DNA of 13,118 nucleotides, taken from positions 1 to 13,118 of the forward strand of contig DYJB01000068.1 of NCBI GenBank assembly GCA_020723365.1, read 5' to 3'. The notes under the pieces are model-generated. The model ran no database searches. It was not told the origin of the DNA and worked only from the letters and a program-made list of their open reading frames with translations. A program made the position numbers and the translations under genes. This DNA is from Candidatus Aquidulcis sp. Its GTDB lineage: Bacteria; Chloroflexota; Anaerolineae; Anaerolineales; E44-bin32. Below are positions 11,851-13,118 of the stretch, piece by piece (the stretch's first letter is position 1; every line of letters starts with the position of its first letter).

Positions 11851-13118
11851 ATGACCCGTCAGCGAGTGATCATCATGGGCGCCGCCGGGCGCGACTTCCA
11901 CAACTTCAATGTCTACTTCCGAGGCAATCCGGACTACGAGGTCGTGGCATTCACGGCCACCCAGATCCCCAACATCGAAGGCCGCACCTACCCGGCCAAG
12001 CTCGCCGGCCCCGACTACCCGCGGGGCATTCCCATCCATCCGGAAACGGACCTGCTCAAGCTGATCCGGAGCCTCAAGGCTGACCAGGTAGTCTTTGCCT
12101 ACAGCGACGTCTCGCACGAGACCGTGATGCACAAGGCCTCCCAGGTCCTGGCGGCCGGGGCTGATTTCCGCCTGATGGGCGCCGCCGGCACCCAGATCAA
12201 GTCCAGCAAGCCGGTGGTCTCCGTCGGAGCCGCGCGCACGGGCAGCGGCAAGAGCCAGACCACACGCCGGGTGGCCCAACTCCTGATGGCGCGCGGCTAC
12301 AAAGTGGCAGCCATCCGCCACCCCATGCCGTACGGCGATCTGGTCAAGCAGGCGGTGCAGCGCTTCGCCACCTACAAGGACCTGGCCACGAACGACTGCA
12401 CCATCGAGGAGCGCGAGGAGTACGAGCCGCACATCGCCGGCGGGATCGTCGTCTACGCCGGCGTCGACTACGAACGCATCCTGCGCCAGGCGGAGGCGGA
12501 GGTCGACGTCATCCTGTGGGACGGCGGCAACAATGACCTGTCCTTCTACAAGAGCGACCTGCACATCGTCGTCGTCGATCCCCATCGCCCCGGGCACGAG
12601 CTGACCTACCACCCGGGAGAGGCGAACCTGATCATGGCCGACGTGGTCGTGATCAACAAGGTCGACACCGCCAGTCGCGACGCCGTCCTGACCGTCCGCA
12701 GCAACGTCCGTTCCCGCAATCCGAAGGCGATCCTGATCGAGGCCGCATCGCCCATCTTCGTCGACGACCCCGCCGCCATCCAGGGCAAGCGCGTCCTGGT
12801 CGTCGAAGACGGCCCGACGCTCACCCACGGCGAGATGGCCTACGGCGCCGGCTGGGTGGCGGCGCAGCGCTTCGGCGCTGCCGAGATCGTCGACCCGCGG
12901 CCCTTCGCCATGGGAACCATCTCCCAGACGTATGCCAAGTACCCCACCACCGGCAACGTGCTGCCGGCCATGGGCTACGGCGACCGCCAGATGCGGGAGC
13001 TCGAGAAGACCATCAACCGCTCCGACGCCGACCTGGTGCTGATCGGCACGCCGATCGACCTCGGGCGGCTGCTCAAGCTCAACAAGCCGAGCCAGCGCAT
13101 CCGCTATGATCTCCAGGA
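11851..13118 (+). CDS. CpgS-like GTPase (cyclic 2,3-diphosphoglycerate synthetase homologue), partial at right edge
   Basis: Homologue of cyclic 2,3-diphosphoglycerate synthetase, the methanogen enzyme that closes 2,3-diphosphoglycerate into its cyclic form with ATP. Bacterial relatives are usually annotated only as predicted GTPases. The frame is open for 422 codons to the window edge. Residues 1-115 form a Rossmann-like domain ('RVIIMGAAGRDFHNFN', 5-20). A P-loop NTPase domain follows: Walker A ARTGSGKS (128-135), an acidic 'WDGGNND' (223-229) and NKVD (269-272), the G4 motif giving guanine preference. 'NKPSQRIRYDLQ' near the break matches the conserved family ending as I recall it, so little is probably missing. 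No signal peptide is present. The start ATG has AAGGGAG about 13 nt upstream, a rather long spacing. The family call is firm, the reaction is not: cyclic 2,3-diphosphoglycerate production in bacteria is not established by this sequence. Confidence 0.85.
   Translation, partial: MTRQRVIIMGAAGRDFHNFNVYFRGNPDYEVVAFTATQIPNIEGRTYPAKLAGPDYPRGIPIHPETDLLKLIRSLKADQVVFAYSDVSHETVMHKASQVLAAGADFRLMGAAGTQIKSSKPVVSVGAARTGSGKSQTTRRVAQLLMARGYKVAAIRHPMPYGDLVKQAVQRFATYKDLATNDCTIEEREEYEPHIAGGIVVYAGVDYERILRQAEAEVDVILWDGGNNDLSFYKSDLHIVVVDPHRPGHELTYHPGEANLIMADVVVINKVDTASRDAVLTVRSNVRSRNPKAILIEAASPIFVDDPAAIQGKRVLVVEDGPTLTHGEMAYGAGWVAAQRFGAAEIVDPRPFAMGTISQTYAKYPTTGNVLPAMGYGDRQMRELEKTINRSDADLVLIGTPIDLGRLLKLNKPSQRIRYDLQ

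Noticed and set aside
11656..12828. A 390-codon minus-strand frame over the cpgS-like gene
   Set aside because: It is rich in Asp and Val in the manner of an antisense read of a GTC/GAC-rich gene, and it has no promoter or ribosome-binding site.

Overview
The window is about 13 kb of dense, GC-rich bacterial chromosome. Several traits point to the Chloroflexota, probably an Anaerolineae-like lineage. Secreted and membrane proteins carry Pro/Thr 'PTPT' linkers. One membrane protein pairs a cytosolic helical-repeat head with external TPRs. There is a lipoprotein built of repeated GG...G.P...Q.FEN units, and a LysM lipoprotein with probable FxLYD-like domains. This placement is an inference; there is no rRNA or other phylogenetic marker beyond rpsT and argS. 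I see no tRNA, CRISPR array, transposase, integrase or phage gene.

Layout. Bases 1-3605 hold a tight minus-strand operon, read right to left: a GNAT-like acetyltransferase, a GH1 beta-glycosidase, a secreted M23 metallopeptidase, and a secreted beta-propeller-like protein that runs off the left edge. The last gene is easily missed because its reading frame has no stop inside the window. The genes overlap or nearly touch, which implies translational coupling. A 223-bp divergent region (3606-3828) separates this operon from a plus-strand repeat lipoprotein (3829-5226). That gene converges, with only 6 bp between the coding regions, on a minus-strand LysM lipoprotein (5233-6204). A 77-bp divergent promoter region then leads to a membrane-anchored TPR protein (6282-8198) and a putative CE4 polysaccharide deacetylase lipoprotein (8293-9492). 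The right end holds core genes on the plus strand: rpsT with a TTG start, argS, and the first 422 codons of a homologue of archaeal cyclic 2,3-diphosphoglycerate synthetase.

How the genes fit together. Six of the ten proteins are predicted to be exported or membrane-anchored. Three of these (M23 peptidase, LysM protein, polysaccharide deacetylase) belong to families that act on cell-wall or other polysaccharides, so the left two thirds looks like an envelope and glycan-handling region beside translation genes. The clearest regulatory pattern is the position of the -10 boxes. Four genes have a good -10-like hexamer only 7-9 nt before the start codon and no usable Shine-Dalgarno sequence, which suggests leaderless or nearly leaderless mRNAs. 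rpsT and argS have ordinary short leaders with Shine-Dalgarno sites. No obviously new multi-gene system is visible. The best leads are the leaderless-promoter pattern, the bacterial CpgS homologue, the repeat lipoprotein, the altered deacetylase motif and the mixed four-gene operon.
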